The notes under the pieces: model-generated
The model's database searches: none
What the model was told of the DNA's origin: nothing
Seen by the model: the letters and a program-made list of their open reading frames with translations, nothing else
Source of the DNA: Planctomycetota bacterium
GTDB taxonomy: Bacteria; Planctomycetota; JAJSAM01; JAJVHW01
NCBI GenBank assembly: GCA_021414065.1
Contig: JAIOPE010000149.1
Coordinates: forward strand, 1 to 34,040
Length of the DNA: 34,040 nt
Reading direction: 5' to 3'
Position numbers and translations under genes: made by a program
Shown here: in pieces, positions 20,919-29,486 of the stretch
Layout: each line of letters starts with the position of its first letter
How positions within the stretch are numbered: position 1 is the first letter of the stretch

Positions 20919-22082
20919 CTACTCGACTCGTACGAGGACCGCCTTCAGGTAGCGCGCTTGCGGGAAGTTCGACGGAACGGGATGGTCCGCCGGCGCGCCG
21001 CGCACTTCGAGGAACGTGACGCTCCGCCGCGCCGAGATCGCCGCCTGCGAAAGCGCGTCGAGGAACGCGTGCTCCGACACCATGCCGGTACACGAGCACG
21101 AGAGAACGAGCGCGTCCTTCGCGCAGTGCTCGAAGACGAGCGCGTTGAGGTCGTGGTAGTAACCGAGCGCGCGCTGCACGTCGTCCTTCTGCATCGCCTG
21201 CTTCGCCGGATCGACGATCACGAGTTCGGGGAGCGCGCCCTTCAGCGATCGCAGGTGCTCGAAGACGTCGGCGTGGACGAACTTGATCTTCGCCCCGAGC
21301 TTGTTGAGGTCTGCGTTGTAGCGCGCCTGCGCCACGGCCTTCTCGTCGAGGTCCACTGCGGTGACCGACGCGGCGTCGCCCTTCGCGGCGTTCAGCGCGA
21401 AGCCGCCCGTGTAGCTGCACAGGTCGAGCGCGCGGCGGCCGCGGGCGAGTTCACGGACGCGGAGCCGCGAGTCGCGCTGGTCGAGGAAGAAGCCGGTCTT
21501 GTGTCCGCCCGCGCAGTCCACCTCGAAGTCGAGACCGTGCTCGCGGATGACGACGCGCGCGGCGTCGCCCGCGGACTGCGGGACCGGGAAGCCCTCGAGC
21601 TTCGCGATCTTCGGGTCGGCGGAGACGTGTACGACGGTGGCGCCGAGTCGCTTCTTCAACTCGTCGATGAGCACGGGGAACGCGCGGTACGCGCCGAGCG
21701 TCGAGACCTGGCAAGACAACACGTTCGCGAACCGGTCCACGATGAGTCCGGGGATGCCGTCGGCCTCGGAGAACACTGCGCGCCAGGCGTTCGTCACGCC
21801 GTCGAGCCGGAGCACGTCCTTGCGCAACGCGACCGCGCGGGCCACCGTCCTGCGGAACCACTCGTCGTCGATCGGCGCCTCGTCGCGCGAGAGGACGCGC
21901 AGAGCGAGCTCGCTCCGCGGGTTCCAGAACGCCTGTGCGACGAACAGGCCGTCGCGGTCGAGCACGCGCACCACGGAGCCGGGCGGCGTGCGCTCGTCGG
22001 CCTCCCGGACCATCTTCCGGAAGATCCAGGCGCTCCCGGCCGGTACGACCGTGCGAAGCCGTACGGCTGACTGCGCGCCCAT
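20919..22082 (-). CDS. Class I rRNA methyltransferase, RlmI/RlmK family
   Basis: A 387-residue protein from the ATG at 22082. An N-terminal PUA-like domain (about 1-75, with AGSAWIFRKMVREADERTPP and GSVVRVLDRDG) precedes a THUMP-like or linker part with SEADGIPGLIVDRFANVLSC. The S-adenosylmethionine domain follows: FFLDQRDSR, RALDLCSYTGGFALNAAKG, VTAVDLDEKAV, the catalytic-type VIVDPAKQAM and LVLSCSCTGMVSE. RlmI-type enzymes make 5-methylcytosine in 23S rRNA. The exact target in this organism cannot be read from the sequence. It follows the ChaN-like gene by 14 bp on the same strand and is probably cotranscribed. Confidence 0.92.
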   Translation of the reverse strand: MGAQSAVRLRTVVPAGSAWIFRKMVREADERTPPGSVVRVLDRDGLFVAQAFWNPRSELALRVLSRDEAPIDDEWFRRTVARAVALRKDVLRLDGVTNAWRAVFSEADGIPGLIVDRFANVLSCQVSTLGAYRAFPVLIDELKKRLGATVVHVSADPKIAKLEGFPVPQSAGDAARVVIREHGLDFEVDCAGGHKTGFFLDQRDSRLRVRELARGRRALDLCSYTGGFALNAAKGDAASVTAVDLDEKAVAQARYNADLNKLGAKIKFVHADVFEHLRSLKGALPELVIVDPAKQAMQKDDVQRALGYYHDLNALVFEHCAKDALVLSCSCTGMVSEHAFLDALSQAAISARRSVTFLEVRGAPADHPVPSNFPQARYLKAVLVRVE

Positions 22083-22096
22083 CGGAGTCGCGGGGC

Positions 22097-23296
22097 TCAG
22101 AGTGCCGCAGTCCGAACGGCGGTGGACGGCGTCTCGCGCAGGTTCAGCGTGATCGTGAACTTCGTGCCGTCGGCGTGCTCGCCGACCAGCGGCATCGACC
22201 TGGCGCGCAGGTGCGCCTCGCCGAGCACGTACTTGAAATCTGTCATGTCGCGCACGGGGCGCAGTTCGCCGTTCGGCATCCCGAGCATCGAGATCACGTC
22301 ACCGACGACGATCCCGGCCTTCGCCGCGATTCCGTCCGGCACGATCGCCGTGATCGGGAGCCCCTTCGGCGTCGGCTCACCGAGTCCCACGCCGATCTTC
22401 GGCGCCTCACCGACCGGCGTCTCCGGGCAGCGGACGACGAAGTGGCCGAGTTGCGCATCGGTCACGCCCTCGTCCTCGTCCTGGCCGGCCACGCGACACA
22501 CGATCACGAGCGGTTCGAGACCGGGCATGCGCTTCTGCAGACGCGCGGCAACGCCGGTGAACTCCTGGATGTGCTGCGTGCCGGCGATGATCACCATCCG
22601 CGAGTCCGACCCGGCGGCTTCGAGCGCCCGCGCGGCGGACTCGGCCATCGTCTCGTCCCATGAGGTCATCGCTTCGTACATGCGCTGCAGCGGTTCGGGA
22701 GGCAGCTTGTGCGCGCCGCCCTCGAACACGGCGAGGATGCGCTTCTTGTGCTCGACGTTGGTCAGGTCGATGTCTGCCGCGACGTCGGTGCGCTCTTCCG
22801 CGGTGAGCGACGCGAGGCCACCGCGACTGATCTTCCGGTTCGTCTCGCCCTTCGGGTTCAGTGCGACCACGCGGCCGCCGTGCTCGCGGCAGAAGCGCCA
22901 CATCGGCGCGTACATCGTGTGGTCGAACACCCAGCGCGTGTAGTACTCGGTGCGGCGCAGCATCTCGACTTCGTCGATCTTCCCGGCCACGTAGTCATCG
23001 AGCGCCGGCTGAGCGGGCCGCTGGAACATCTCCATCCCGATCATGAACTTCCCGCCCTTCGAGGCGACGCGTTCGAGCACGTCGCGCTGGAAGTCGTGCT
23101 GCGCGCGGCGATCGTGCATCTCGCCGACGAGAACGACGCGGGCGCCGTCCACGGCCTCGTTGACGGACCCGGATCGGGCGCCGGCGGCGAGCACTCGGGG
23201 CGCGTCGGCCAGCGGGATGGCGCGCGGCGCGGTGCTGGTGCACGCGGCCAAGCCGAGGAGCGTGAGCGGCAGCATCATGAAGATGGGATTGCGCAT
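22097..23296 (-). CDS. ChaN-family lipoprotein with C-terminal PDZ domain
   Basis: A 399-residue protein from the ATG at 23296, chosen because MRNPIFMMLPLTLLGLAAC is a clean lipoprotein signal (LAAC). Residues about 45-260 are a ChaN-like (heme-binding/Tiki superfamily) domain: VVLVGEMHDRRAQHDFQRDV, FMIGMEMFQRPAQPALDDYV, TMYAPMWRFCREHGG and MVIIAGTQHIQEFTGVAARL. The E-M-H and GTQHI His residues are those expected in the pocket. Residues about 300-390 read as a PDZ domain (GVGLGEPTPKGLPITAIVPD, GIAAKAGIVVGDVISMLG). ChaN proteins are linked to iron or heme uptake; the PDZ domain suggests binding of a C-terminal peptide in the envelope. Substrate unknown. Confidence 0.88.
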   Translation of the reverse strand: MRNPIFMMLPLTLLGLAACTSTAPRAIPLADAPRVLAAGARSGSVNEAVDGARVVLVGEMHDRRAQHDFQRDVLERVASKGGKFMIGMEMFQRPAQPALDDYVAGKIDEVEMLRRTEYYTRWVFDHTMYAPMWRFCREHGGRVVALNPKGETNRKISRGGLASLTAEERTDVAADIDLTNVEHKKRILAVFEGGAHKLPPEPLQRMYEAMTSWDETMAESAARALEAAGSDSRMVIIAGTQHIQEFTGVAARLQKRMPGLEPLVIVCRVAGQDEDEGVTDAQLGHFVVRCPETPVGEAPKIGVGLGEPTPKGLPITAIVPDGIAAKAGIVVGDVISMLGMPNGELRPVRDMTDFKYVLGEAHLRARSMPLVGEHADGTKFTITLNLRETPSTAVRTAAL

Positions 23297-23404
23297 CGAC
23301 ACACTCTCGACGAAGACGTCGGGCGGCGCGTGTCGTTTCCACGGGTTGACACCGCGGCCGATGGGGGTAGCGTCGGTGGGTCCGGTTCCTACCGGGAGGT
23401 TCAT

Positions 23405-24577
23405 GTGACTCGCGTCGCCAACAGTGCTCTTGCCACGGCCGTACTTCTCGCAGCGTCGCTCGCGGGAGTGCGCGCTGAGCAGTCCGACGCATCACTCCTC
23501 GGCGAGCGCCGCGCTGCGATCGCAGCGAAGTCGGGGGCGCTATCGGCTGCGGACGTGGCGAAGGAGCACTTCGCTCTCGGAGTGTGGGCGAAGGAGCGCA
23601 ACCTCGTCGGCGAGGCGCGCGCTGAGTTCCAGGCCGCCGTGGCGGCGGACCCGTCGCACGAACCGGCCCACGCGGCGCTCGGCGACGCGCGAATCGCGGA
23701 CGCCGCGGCGCCCGGTGGCACGCGCTGGGTTCCGTACGACGAAGCGATGGCCGCGAAGGGTCTCGTGCGGCGCGACGACGTGTGGGTGCTCCGCGAGGAG
23801 GCCGCCATTCTCGATCAGCCGGCGACGGAGAAGGCCCGCCGTCGCGAGGAGCACGCGAAGACGGAGAAGCTGCTCCGCACCTACGCGTCGGGCAACGTCG
23901 CGCAGCGGAAGTTCGCCGAGCAGGCGCTCGGCGCTGTGGACGACAAGTACAAGGTCGAGCCGTTCGCATACGCCCTGCGGTCGGCCAGCGAGGATCTTCG
24001 CGTGCTCGCGGCCAAGGAACTCGGCCGGCTTGGCAACCGCAGGGCCCTCGCACCTCTCGTGCGCCGGGCGCTCGTTGACCCTTCGAGCGTCGTCCGCGAG
24101 GCCGCGCTCGACGCGGCGAAGACGATCGGAGACGCGAACCTCGTCGCCCCGTTCGTGAAAGCCCTCGAGTCCGATTCGTCCGACGTTCGTCAGAACGCGG
24201 CGCGCGGCATTGCGCGGATCGGCGACATGCGCGGCGTGAAGTTCCTCATCTGGCGCCTGGAGGCCCACGGCGGGTCGGGTCAGCGGGTCTTCGCGTTCTT
24301 CGGGAACCAGCTCAGCTACATCCAGGACTTCGACGTCGAGGTGGCGCAGACCGCGTTCATCGCGGACCCCCAGGTAGGCGTGATCCAGGAGGGAATCGTC
24401 CTCGACGTGCAGATTCACTCCCTCGATCGAGTCGCCACGTGGGCCGAGCGCGAGGTGTTCCACGGCTCGCTCGTCCACATGACGGAGGCGACCGGCGTGA
24501 AGAACGAGCCCGGCGCCTGGGCGGCTTGGTGGAAGGAGCACGGGGCGGACGTGGAGAAGCGCACGGCCGCGAAGTAG
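23405..24577 (+). CDS. Exported HEAT-repeat protein
   Basis: A 390-residue protein from GTG 23405, with GGGAGG five bases upstream; the ATG two bases earlier is followed at once by a stop. Residues 1-21 are a signal peptide ending GVRA. Residues about 45-95 look like one TPR-like helix pair (HFALGVWAKERNLVGEARAE, then FQAAVAADPSHEPAHAALG). HEAT repeats fill about 165-285 (LRVLAAKELGRLGNRRALAP, VVREAALDAAKTIGDANLVA, VRQNAARGIARIGDMRGVKF). The C terminus (YIQDFDVEVAQTAFIADPQV) is unrecognised. HEAT repeats bind proteins, so it may be a scaffold. It lies 76 bp before a second HEAT protein on the same strand. Confidence 0.88.
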   Translation: MTRVANSALATAVLLAASLAGVRAEQSDASLLGERRAAIAAKSGALSAADVAKEHFALGVWAKERNLVGEARAEFQAAVAADPSHEPAHAALGDARIADAAAPGGTRWVPYDEAMAAKGLVRRDDVWVLREEAAILDQPATEKARRREEHAKTEKLLRTYASGNVAQRKFAEQALGAVDDKYKVEPFAYALRSASEDLRVLAAKELGRLGNRRALAPLVRRALVDPSSVVREAALDAAKTIGDANLVAPFVKALESDSSDVRQNAARGIARIGDMRGVKFLIWRLEAHGGSGQRVFAFFGNQLSYIQDFDVEVAQTAFIADPQVGVIQEGIVLDVQIHSLDRVATWAEREVFHGSLVHMTEATGVKNEPGAWAAWWKEHGADVEKRTAAK

Positions 24578-24631
24578 GCTCGACGCGACGATTCGACGCA
24601 ACCTGCGACGGCTTCGGCGCGCGGATCGTAA

Positions 24632-24650
24632 GATGCCCCCTGGAGGCATC
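24632..24650 (+). promoter_or_regulatory. Hairpin that holds the ribosome site of the HEAT-toroid gene
   Basis: GATGCC (24632-24637) pairs with GGCATC (24645-24650); the SD sequence GGAGG (24642-24646) is inside the loop and the right arm, and the start ATG is at 24654. The 6-bp perfect stem could limit translation start. Confidence 0.45.
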
Positions 24651-24653
24651 TGC

Positions 24654-27353
24654 ATGCGCTTTCGATCCCTGACCCTCGTTGCGGCCCTCGGGCTGGCCGT
24701 TCTCGGCGTGCCCGGGAACCGGGCCCACGGCGACGATCCGCCGAAGGACCCGCCGGCCGGGCAGGACGGCGGCGCGCCTCCGAACGGAGGCGGACCCGGC
24801 GGCGCAGCGCCCGGCGCGCCGGCAGCGCCGCCCGCGCCGATGGACCAGGACATGCAGGACCGCGAGGCCGGCTTCTCCCTTCGCAAGATCAAGCTCGCCC
24901 CTGTCAACGACGTGATGGAGGGCCTCGAGTCGCTGTCGCACCTGAAGAGCGGGAAGGTCACGAAGGAGGTCCTCGACGTGGCGCTCGCGCGCATGGAGTT
25001 CCACGTGGCCGAGTATGCCGGGTCGGCGCTCTCCGCGTGCGACCCGGACGGCGCGCTCGCCGGGTGCAAGTCGCTCCTCGACACGCGGGCGGATCTCGAC
25101 AACCGGGAACTGCGCCAGCTCGCGGGGGTCCTCGCGTTCCTTCCTGCGCCGAAGGCCGCGGAGATGCTGGCGAGTGACCGCCTGCTCCGGTCGCGCGACG
25201 AACTGGTGCGTCGCGACGCCATCCGCGGCCTCGGGATGCTCCGCAGCCCGCTCGTCACAGACGTGGCGATCAACTCGCTTTCGGCCAAAGACGCCGGACT
25301 CCGCAACGCAGCGTGCGTCGCGCTCGGCCGGGTCGGCGACAAGAAGGCCATCACGCCGCTGCTTTCGACGCTGGACCAGAAAGACGGCGGCACCGCGGGC
25401 TTCGCGGCCATCGCCCTCGGCCGCATCGAAGACGACTCCGTCTTCCTCCAGATCGCGCCGCACGCGGGCCAGGGCAACGCGCAGGACAAGACGAAGGCCC
25501 TCGTTGCGTCGGCGCGCCCGCAGCACGCTGAACGTCTTCGCGGGATGCTGAGGGGCGGCGGCGCTGATGCGAAGATCGCCGCCGCCGCGGCGCTCGGGAA
25601 GATCCAGGACCGCGACATCGAGACGCAGAAGGCGCTCCTCGCGAACATGCTCGACGACAGCAGCCGCTGGGTCCGCATCTCCGCGTTCAGCGCGCTCGGC
25701 CGCTGCGTGACCTCGGAGCTGGCGCCGGTCCTCGCGAAGCGGATGGGCCAGAAGGAGCCCGAGAAGCAGATGTACGTGTACGAGCTCGCGGCCGACATGA
25801 AGTCCGCCGAGTGCCTCCCGCCCATCATCGACGCCGCGTGGGGCGAGAAGAACGCGATCCTCCGGCGCGTCGCGATGGACTGCTTCTGGCGCATCGCAGA
25901 CGGCCCGTCGATCCTCGACGCGGAGAAGAAGATCCGCGAGGCGACCGGCAACACGTGGGAGCGGTCGATGGAGTTCCTCTCGCTGCGGCGCAACCGCAAC
26001 GGCTTCGATCTCGCGCTCGAGATGATGGCGCAGGCGAAGGCGGGGAGCCGCGAGCAGTGGCTCGTCGAGATCTGCCTGGAGCGTCTCACGGGCCACCTCT
26101 TCGGCCCCGATGTCGCCACGTGGAACGAGTGGATCGCGAAGAACCCGAAGTTCTTCGAGGCGGAGCAGGCCACGATCGAGCGGGCGAAGTGGCGCGAGGA
26201 CTTCCTGAAGGAGAACTCCGAGATGGCGAAGGCCGTCGGATCGACGACTTCGTCGGAGAACTCGGTGCAGTTGGCGCTCGACTACCTCGCGCGGCACCAG
26301 GACCCGAGCGGCGCGTTCGACCAGCAGCACTTCCTCGACATGTGCGCGAAACCGGGCTGCCCCGTGTCCGACGGATCCCGCGTGCAGTTCGACCCCGTCG
26401 GCGTGTCGTCGCTCTGCACGCTCGCGTACTTCGGGGCTGCGTGCGAGCCGGGCAAGGGCCGCTACGGCGGCGTCCTCGACCGCGCGATGGAGTACCTCCT
26501 CACGCGGCAGATCCCCACGGGCGACTACTTCGAGAACGATCTCATCGGTGGATACAACCGGCCGCTCGCGTGTCAGGCGTATGCCGAGGCATCGAACGTC
26601 ACGCACGATCCGCAGTACCTGCCGTTCATCCAGCGCGGCGTGGACTTCATGACGGCGATCCAGGCGGAGAAGGGCGGGTGGCGCTACCGCGTGGTGGACA
26701 ACGCGAATGACACGTCCGTCACCGCGTGGGTGCTGTTCGCGGCGAAGAGCGCGGAGAAAGCCCACGCGCGCGTTCGCCGCTCACTCTACGAGGGCTGCGA
26801 CATCGTCCTCGCCGGCTACCAGGTGCGACCGGGCCCGAAGGACCAGCGCGAGAACTTCACCCGCGACATCGACCCGCGCTACGCGTTCGAGGTCGGCGTC
26901 GGCACGACGTACGAGTTCCACACCGGCTACCAGAACGCGAACTTCGACCGGAAGTACGCCACCACCGGCCTCGGCCTGATGAGCCGCATCCTCATGGGCT
27001 TCCGCCGCTCCCACCCGTTCAGCATCGGGAGCTGCAACAAGCTCTTGAAGGAACAGCTCCCCGAGGTGCCGAAGGACGGCAACTTCACGGGGATGATCTT
27101 CAAGCAGGAGTACCCCATCTACCACATGTACTACGGCACGCTCTCCGCGCACCAGATGGGCGGTCGTTACTTCCGCGACTGGAACAAGGTCATCAAGGAG
27201 ATCATGACCGGATCGCAGGAGAAGACCGGCTGCAACGCAGGTTCGTGGCAGGGCTGGAACTTCGACCGCTTCTTCAGCCGCCTCTACACCACGGCGATGG
27301 GCGCCATGACGCTCGAGACGTACTACCGCTACGCGCCGATCCTGCAGGACTGA
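24654..27353 (+). CDS. Exported HEAT-repeat plus prenyltransferase-like toroid protein
   Basis: An 899-residue protein from the ATG at 24654. A signal peptide (LTLVAALGLAVLGVPGNRAHG) leads to a Pro/Gly-rich linker. About 75-450 are HEAT repeats (for example ELVRRDAIRGLGMLRSPLVT, LRNAACVALGRVGDKKAITP, DAKIAAAAALGKIQDRDIET, RWVRISAFSALGRCVTSELA). From about 530 the sequence turns to alpha-alpha toroid repeats of the terpenoid-cyclase/prenyltransferase type: VQLALDYLARHQDPSGAFDQ, AMEYLLTRQIPTGDYFEN, GVDFMTAIQAEKGGWRYRVV and DTSVTAWVLFAA. Catalytic DxDD or zinc motifs of real cyclases are not seen, so it is likely a binding protein, as is common in planctomycete secretomes. It converges on the SPFH pair, 12 bp apart. 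Confidence 0.9.
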   Translation: MRFRSLTLVAALGLAVLGVPGNRAHGDDPPKDPPAGQDGGAPPNGGGPGGAAPGAPAAPPAPMDQDMQDREAGFSLRKIKLAPVNDVMEGLESLSHLKSGKVTKEVLDVALARMEFHVAEYAGSALSACDPDGALAGCKSLLDTRADLDNRELRQLAGVLAFLPAPKAAEMLASDRLLRSRDELVRRDAIRGLGMLRSPLVTDVAINSLSAKDAGLRNAACVALGRVGDKKAITPLLSTLDQKDGGTAGFAAIALGRIEDDSVFLQIAPHAGQGNAQDKTKALVASARPQHAERLRGMLRGGGADAKIAAAAALGKIQDRDIETQKALLANMLDDSSRWVRISAFSALGRCVTSELAPVLAKRMGQKEPEKQMYVYELAADMKSAECLPPIIDAAWGEKNAILRRVAMDCFWRIADGPSILDAEKKIREATGNTWERSMEFLSLRRNRNGFDLALEMMAQAKAGSREQWLVEICLERLTGHLFGPDVATWNEWIAKNPKFFEAEQATIERAKWREDFLKENSEMAKAVGSTTSSENSVQLALDYLARHQDPSGAFDQQHFLDMCAKPGCPVSDGSRVQFDPVGVSSLCTLAYFGAACEPGKGRYGGVLDRAMEYLLTRQIPTGDYFENDLIGGYNRPLACQAYAEASNVTHDPQYLPFIQRGVDFMTAIQAEKGGWRYRVVDNANDTSVTAWVLFAAKSAEKAHARVRRSLYEGCDIVLAGYQVRPGPKDQRENFTRDIDPRYAFEVGVGTTYEFHTGYQNANFDRKYATTGLGLMSRILMGFRRSHPFSIGSCNKLLKEQLPEVPKDGNFTGMIFKQEYPIYHMYYGTLSAHQMGGRYFRDWNKVIKEIMTGSQEKTGCNAGSWQGWNFDRFFSRLYTTAMGAMTLETYYRYAPILQD

Positions 27354-27365
27354 ACGCGACGCGGG

Positions 27366-28349
27366 TCAGGACGCGTCGAGGTGCGCTGTGGGGCCCCTCG
27401 GACGTGTGGGAGCCGGGAGCGGCGGCGGCAGGGGATCGGTCGCGAGTCCCGACGACCGTCCCGCTGCGAGCAACTGGCCCACGAGCTCCTGGCCCGGCGG
27501 GAGCAGCACGATCTCGCCGCCGCTGCCGATGAGACTCTCGGTCTCGAGGACCGCGAACATGGCGTTCGTCACCTCGGCGTCGCGTCCGATCTCGCGGAGC
27601 GCTTGTCCGACGATCCGCGGGCGCATCGCCGCGGCTTCCGCGAACGCGACGGCCGCCTTGCGCTCGGCCGTGCTGGTGATCACGCTCACCTGGTTCGCGC
27701 CGTCCTGACGGATCGCGCTCGTGACCTGGCGCAGCCGGTTGACCACCTTCTCCTCGATCTGGCGGATCATCCCGATGTCGCGGAAGTGCACCTTCCGGAT
27801 GTAGACGGACCCGAGCTTGTAGCCCCACTCCTGCGACTTCGGCGAGACGTCGTCGCGCACGGTGCGGCTCATCGTGTGACGGTCGATCAGCATGCGTTCG
27901 AGCGGCATGTTGCTGAGCGTGCGGACCGCGGCGTTGCTCACGTTGGCGGAGAGCGATCCGCGCGGGTCCGCGTTGCGGAAGAGGTACGAGACCGGGTCGC
28001 TCACGTACATCTCGTACCAGACGCCGATGCCCATCGGCGCGCCCTCCTCGGAGTTCACCGGCGAGCTGCGCAGGTACTCCTGGTCGATGCGGAGATCCAC
28101 GCGGTCCACGCGGCCGAAGAAGCGGACGAGCAGCGCGCGCGGTCCGAGCACGATCGGCAGGATGTGCAGCCCCGGCTCGTCGAGCGTGCCGATCACCTTG
28201 CCGAAGAGAACGAACACCTGGCACTCGCGCTCACGCACGGTGGTGTAGAGGCAGAAGAGCTGCGCGATGGCGAACAGGATCGGCAGGCCGATCAACAGCC
28301 CGAAGAACGTGATGCCGCCCGCGACGGCGAACTGAACGAGATCAGCCAC
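27366..28349 (-). CDS. SPFH/band 7 protein, HflC-like partner
   Basis: A 327-residue protein from GTG 28349, with GAGGTGG before it, overlapping the upstream SPFH gene by 8 bp. One membrane segment at 10-37 (GGITFFGLLIGLPILFAIAQ) is followed by the band 7 domain: QVFVLFGKVIGTLDEPGLHI, LPIVLG and the coiled-coil part MIRQIEEKVVNRLRQVTSAI through QVSVITSTAERKAAVAFAEA. The tail is Pro-rich. Stomatin/HflC proteins build membrane rings that confine proteases such as FtsH, but no protease gene is near. Because two such genes overlap, a hetero-oligomer is likely. Confidence 0.9.
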   Translation of the reverse strand: MADLVQFAVAGGITFFGLLIGLPILFAIAQLFCLYTTVRERECQVFVLFGKVIGTLDEPGLHILPIVLGPRALLVRFFGRVDRVDLRIDQEYLRSSPVNSEEGAPMGIGVWYEMYVSDPVSYLFRNADPRGSLSANVSNAAVRTLSNMPLERMLIDRHTMSRTVRDDVSPKSQEWGYKLGSVYIRKVHFRDIGMIRQIEEKVVNRLRQVTSAIRQDGANQVSVITSTAERKAAVAFAEAAAMRPRIVGQALREIGRDAEVTNAMFAVLETESLIGSGGEIVLLPPGQELVGQLLAAGRSSGLATDPLPPPLPAPTRPRGPTAHLDAS

Positions 28350-29343
28350 GGGCCACCTCCACCACGACCCGGCGGGCCTTGCCGAAGAGCTTGAGTCGCA
28401 CGTTCCGGACGTAGAGCGCGAGCGTGCCTTCGCCGGCAGCCTTCAACTCGGTGAGCTGCCGCGCCATTGCTTCGAGCGGTTCGACTTCCGACTGCGCGCG
28501 GAGCGTCTCGATCTCCACGGCCCGGCGCGACTGGACGATCTTCTGGTCGGCCGATGCGTGGGCGAGGCTGATGTCGGACGAAACCTGGTTGTAGGCCGTG
28601 TTGATCGCCGCCAGCGCCGACTCGACGTCGGCCGGCGGGTCGATCCCGGTGAGCAGCGAAGCGTCGAGCAGGATGCCGTAGCGCGCAGCGCTCGACGCGC
28701 ACTCGCGATCCATGTGCTCGTTCAGGTCGCGCAGGTTCTTGCGCAGGTCGTTGATCGAGACGCCGATGGTCGGGTTGGCGATCGACGCGTCGCCCGTGCT
28801 CGAGTCGTTCGGCGCCTGCGGCGGCGCCTCGAAGTTCGCGATGCGCTCGCGCAGGATCGAGATGAAGTACCCCATCACGTGCGTGAGCGGGTTCTTCACG
28901 CCGAAGATGTAGGCGTAGAGGTTCCGCTCCGAGACGCGGTAGCGGATCTGCCCGGTGAGCCCCGTGTTGAGCTGGTCCTTGGTCACCGCTTCGAGCACTT
29001 CGCCGTTGCGGTTGGCGCGCGGGTCCTCGGGGTCGTAGGCCATGTTGAGCGTCTCGGTCGCGACCGAGACCTTGTGGATGCGCTCCCACGGCCACTTGAA
29101 GTACGGCCCGCCCGGCGGGATGACGCGCACGAGCGGATACTCGTAGCGGTCGCGCTCTTCGGCGCGAAGGGTGGCCGACATCGGGTCGTCGAGTGTCGAG
29201 CGCCCTTCGATCCGCTCGGCGCGCCCGAACCGCGTGCGAACCGCCCGCTCGTTCTGGTTCACGGTGAAGAACCCGCCGAGCACGCAGCGGATCACGAACC
29301 AAGCGAGGAAGCCCACGACGATGCCCCAGCCGATCGGCCCCAT
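28342..29343 (-). CDS. SPFH/band 7 protein, HflK-like partner
   Basis: A 333-residue protein from the ATG at 29343 with GGAGGTG five bases upstream. A membrane segment at 5-28 (GWGIVVGFLAWFVIRCVLGG) is followed by the band 7 start FFTVNQNERAVRTRFGRAER and IPPGGPYFKWPWERIHKVSV, where the pattern P-G-x-x-F-K-W-P is typical of HflK-like proteins. The second half is helical with AAINTAYNQVSSDISLAHAS and IETLRAQSEVEPLEAMARQL. It is the first gene of a two-gene operon with the overlapping HflC-like gene. Roles: a membrane microdomain scaffold or protease regulator (family knowledge); the target is unknown. Confidence 0.9.
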   Translation of the reverse strand: MGPIGWGIVVGFLAWFVIRCVLGGFFTVNQNERAVRTRFGRAERIEGRSTLDDPMSATLRAEERDRYEYPLVRVIPPGGPYFKWPWERIHKVSVATETLNMAYDPEDPRANRNGEVLEAVTKDQLNTGLTGQIRYRVSERNLYAYIFGVKNPLTHVMGYFISILRERIANFEAPPQAPNDSSTGDASIANPTIGVSINDLRKNLRDLNEHMDRECASSAARYGILLDASLLTGIDPPADVESALAAINTAYNQVSSDISLAHASADQKIVQSRRAVEIETLRAQSEVEPLEAMARQLTELKAAGEGTLALYVRNVRLKLFGKARRVVVEVARG

Positions 29344-29414
29344 GCGTCACCTCCGTGTTGCGTTGCCGCCCAACCGGCCGGCGAACGTACACCCCGTGTC
29401 CTGGCTCCTCGCAA

Positions 29415-29430
29415 GCGACTGCGCAGTCGC
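29415..29430 (-). terminator. Palindromic hairpin after the secreted-protein operon
   Basis: GCGACT-GCGC-AGTCGC, 57 bp past the stop of the last operon gene and 71 bp ahead of the HflK-like start. No T-run. It may end the operon. Confidence 0.45.
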
Positions 29431-29486
29431 CAGGTCGTGGCGGACAGGGTAACCGGAATGCGGCTGCAGAGGTTCAGGCCGTCCGG

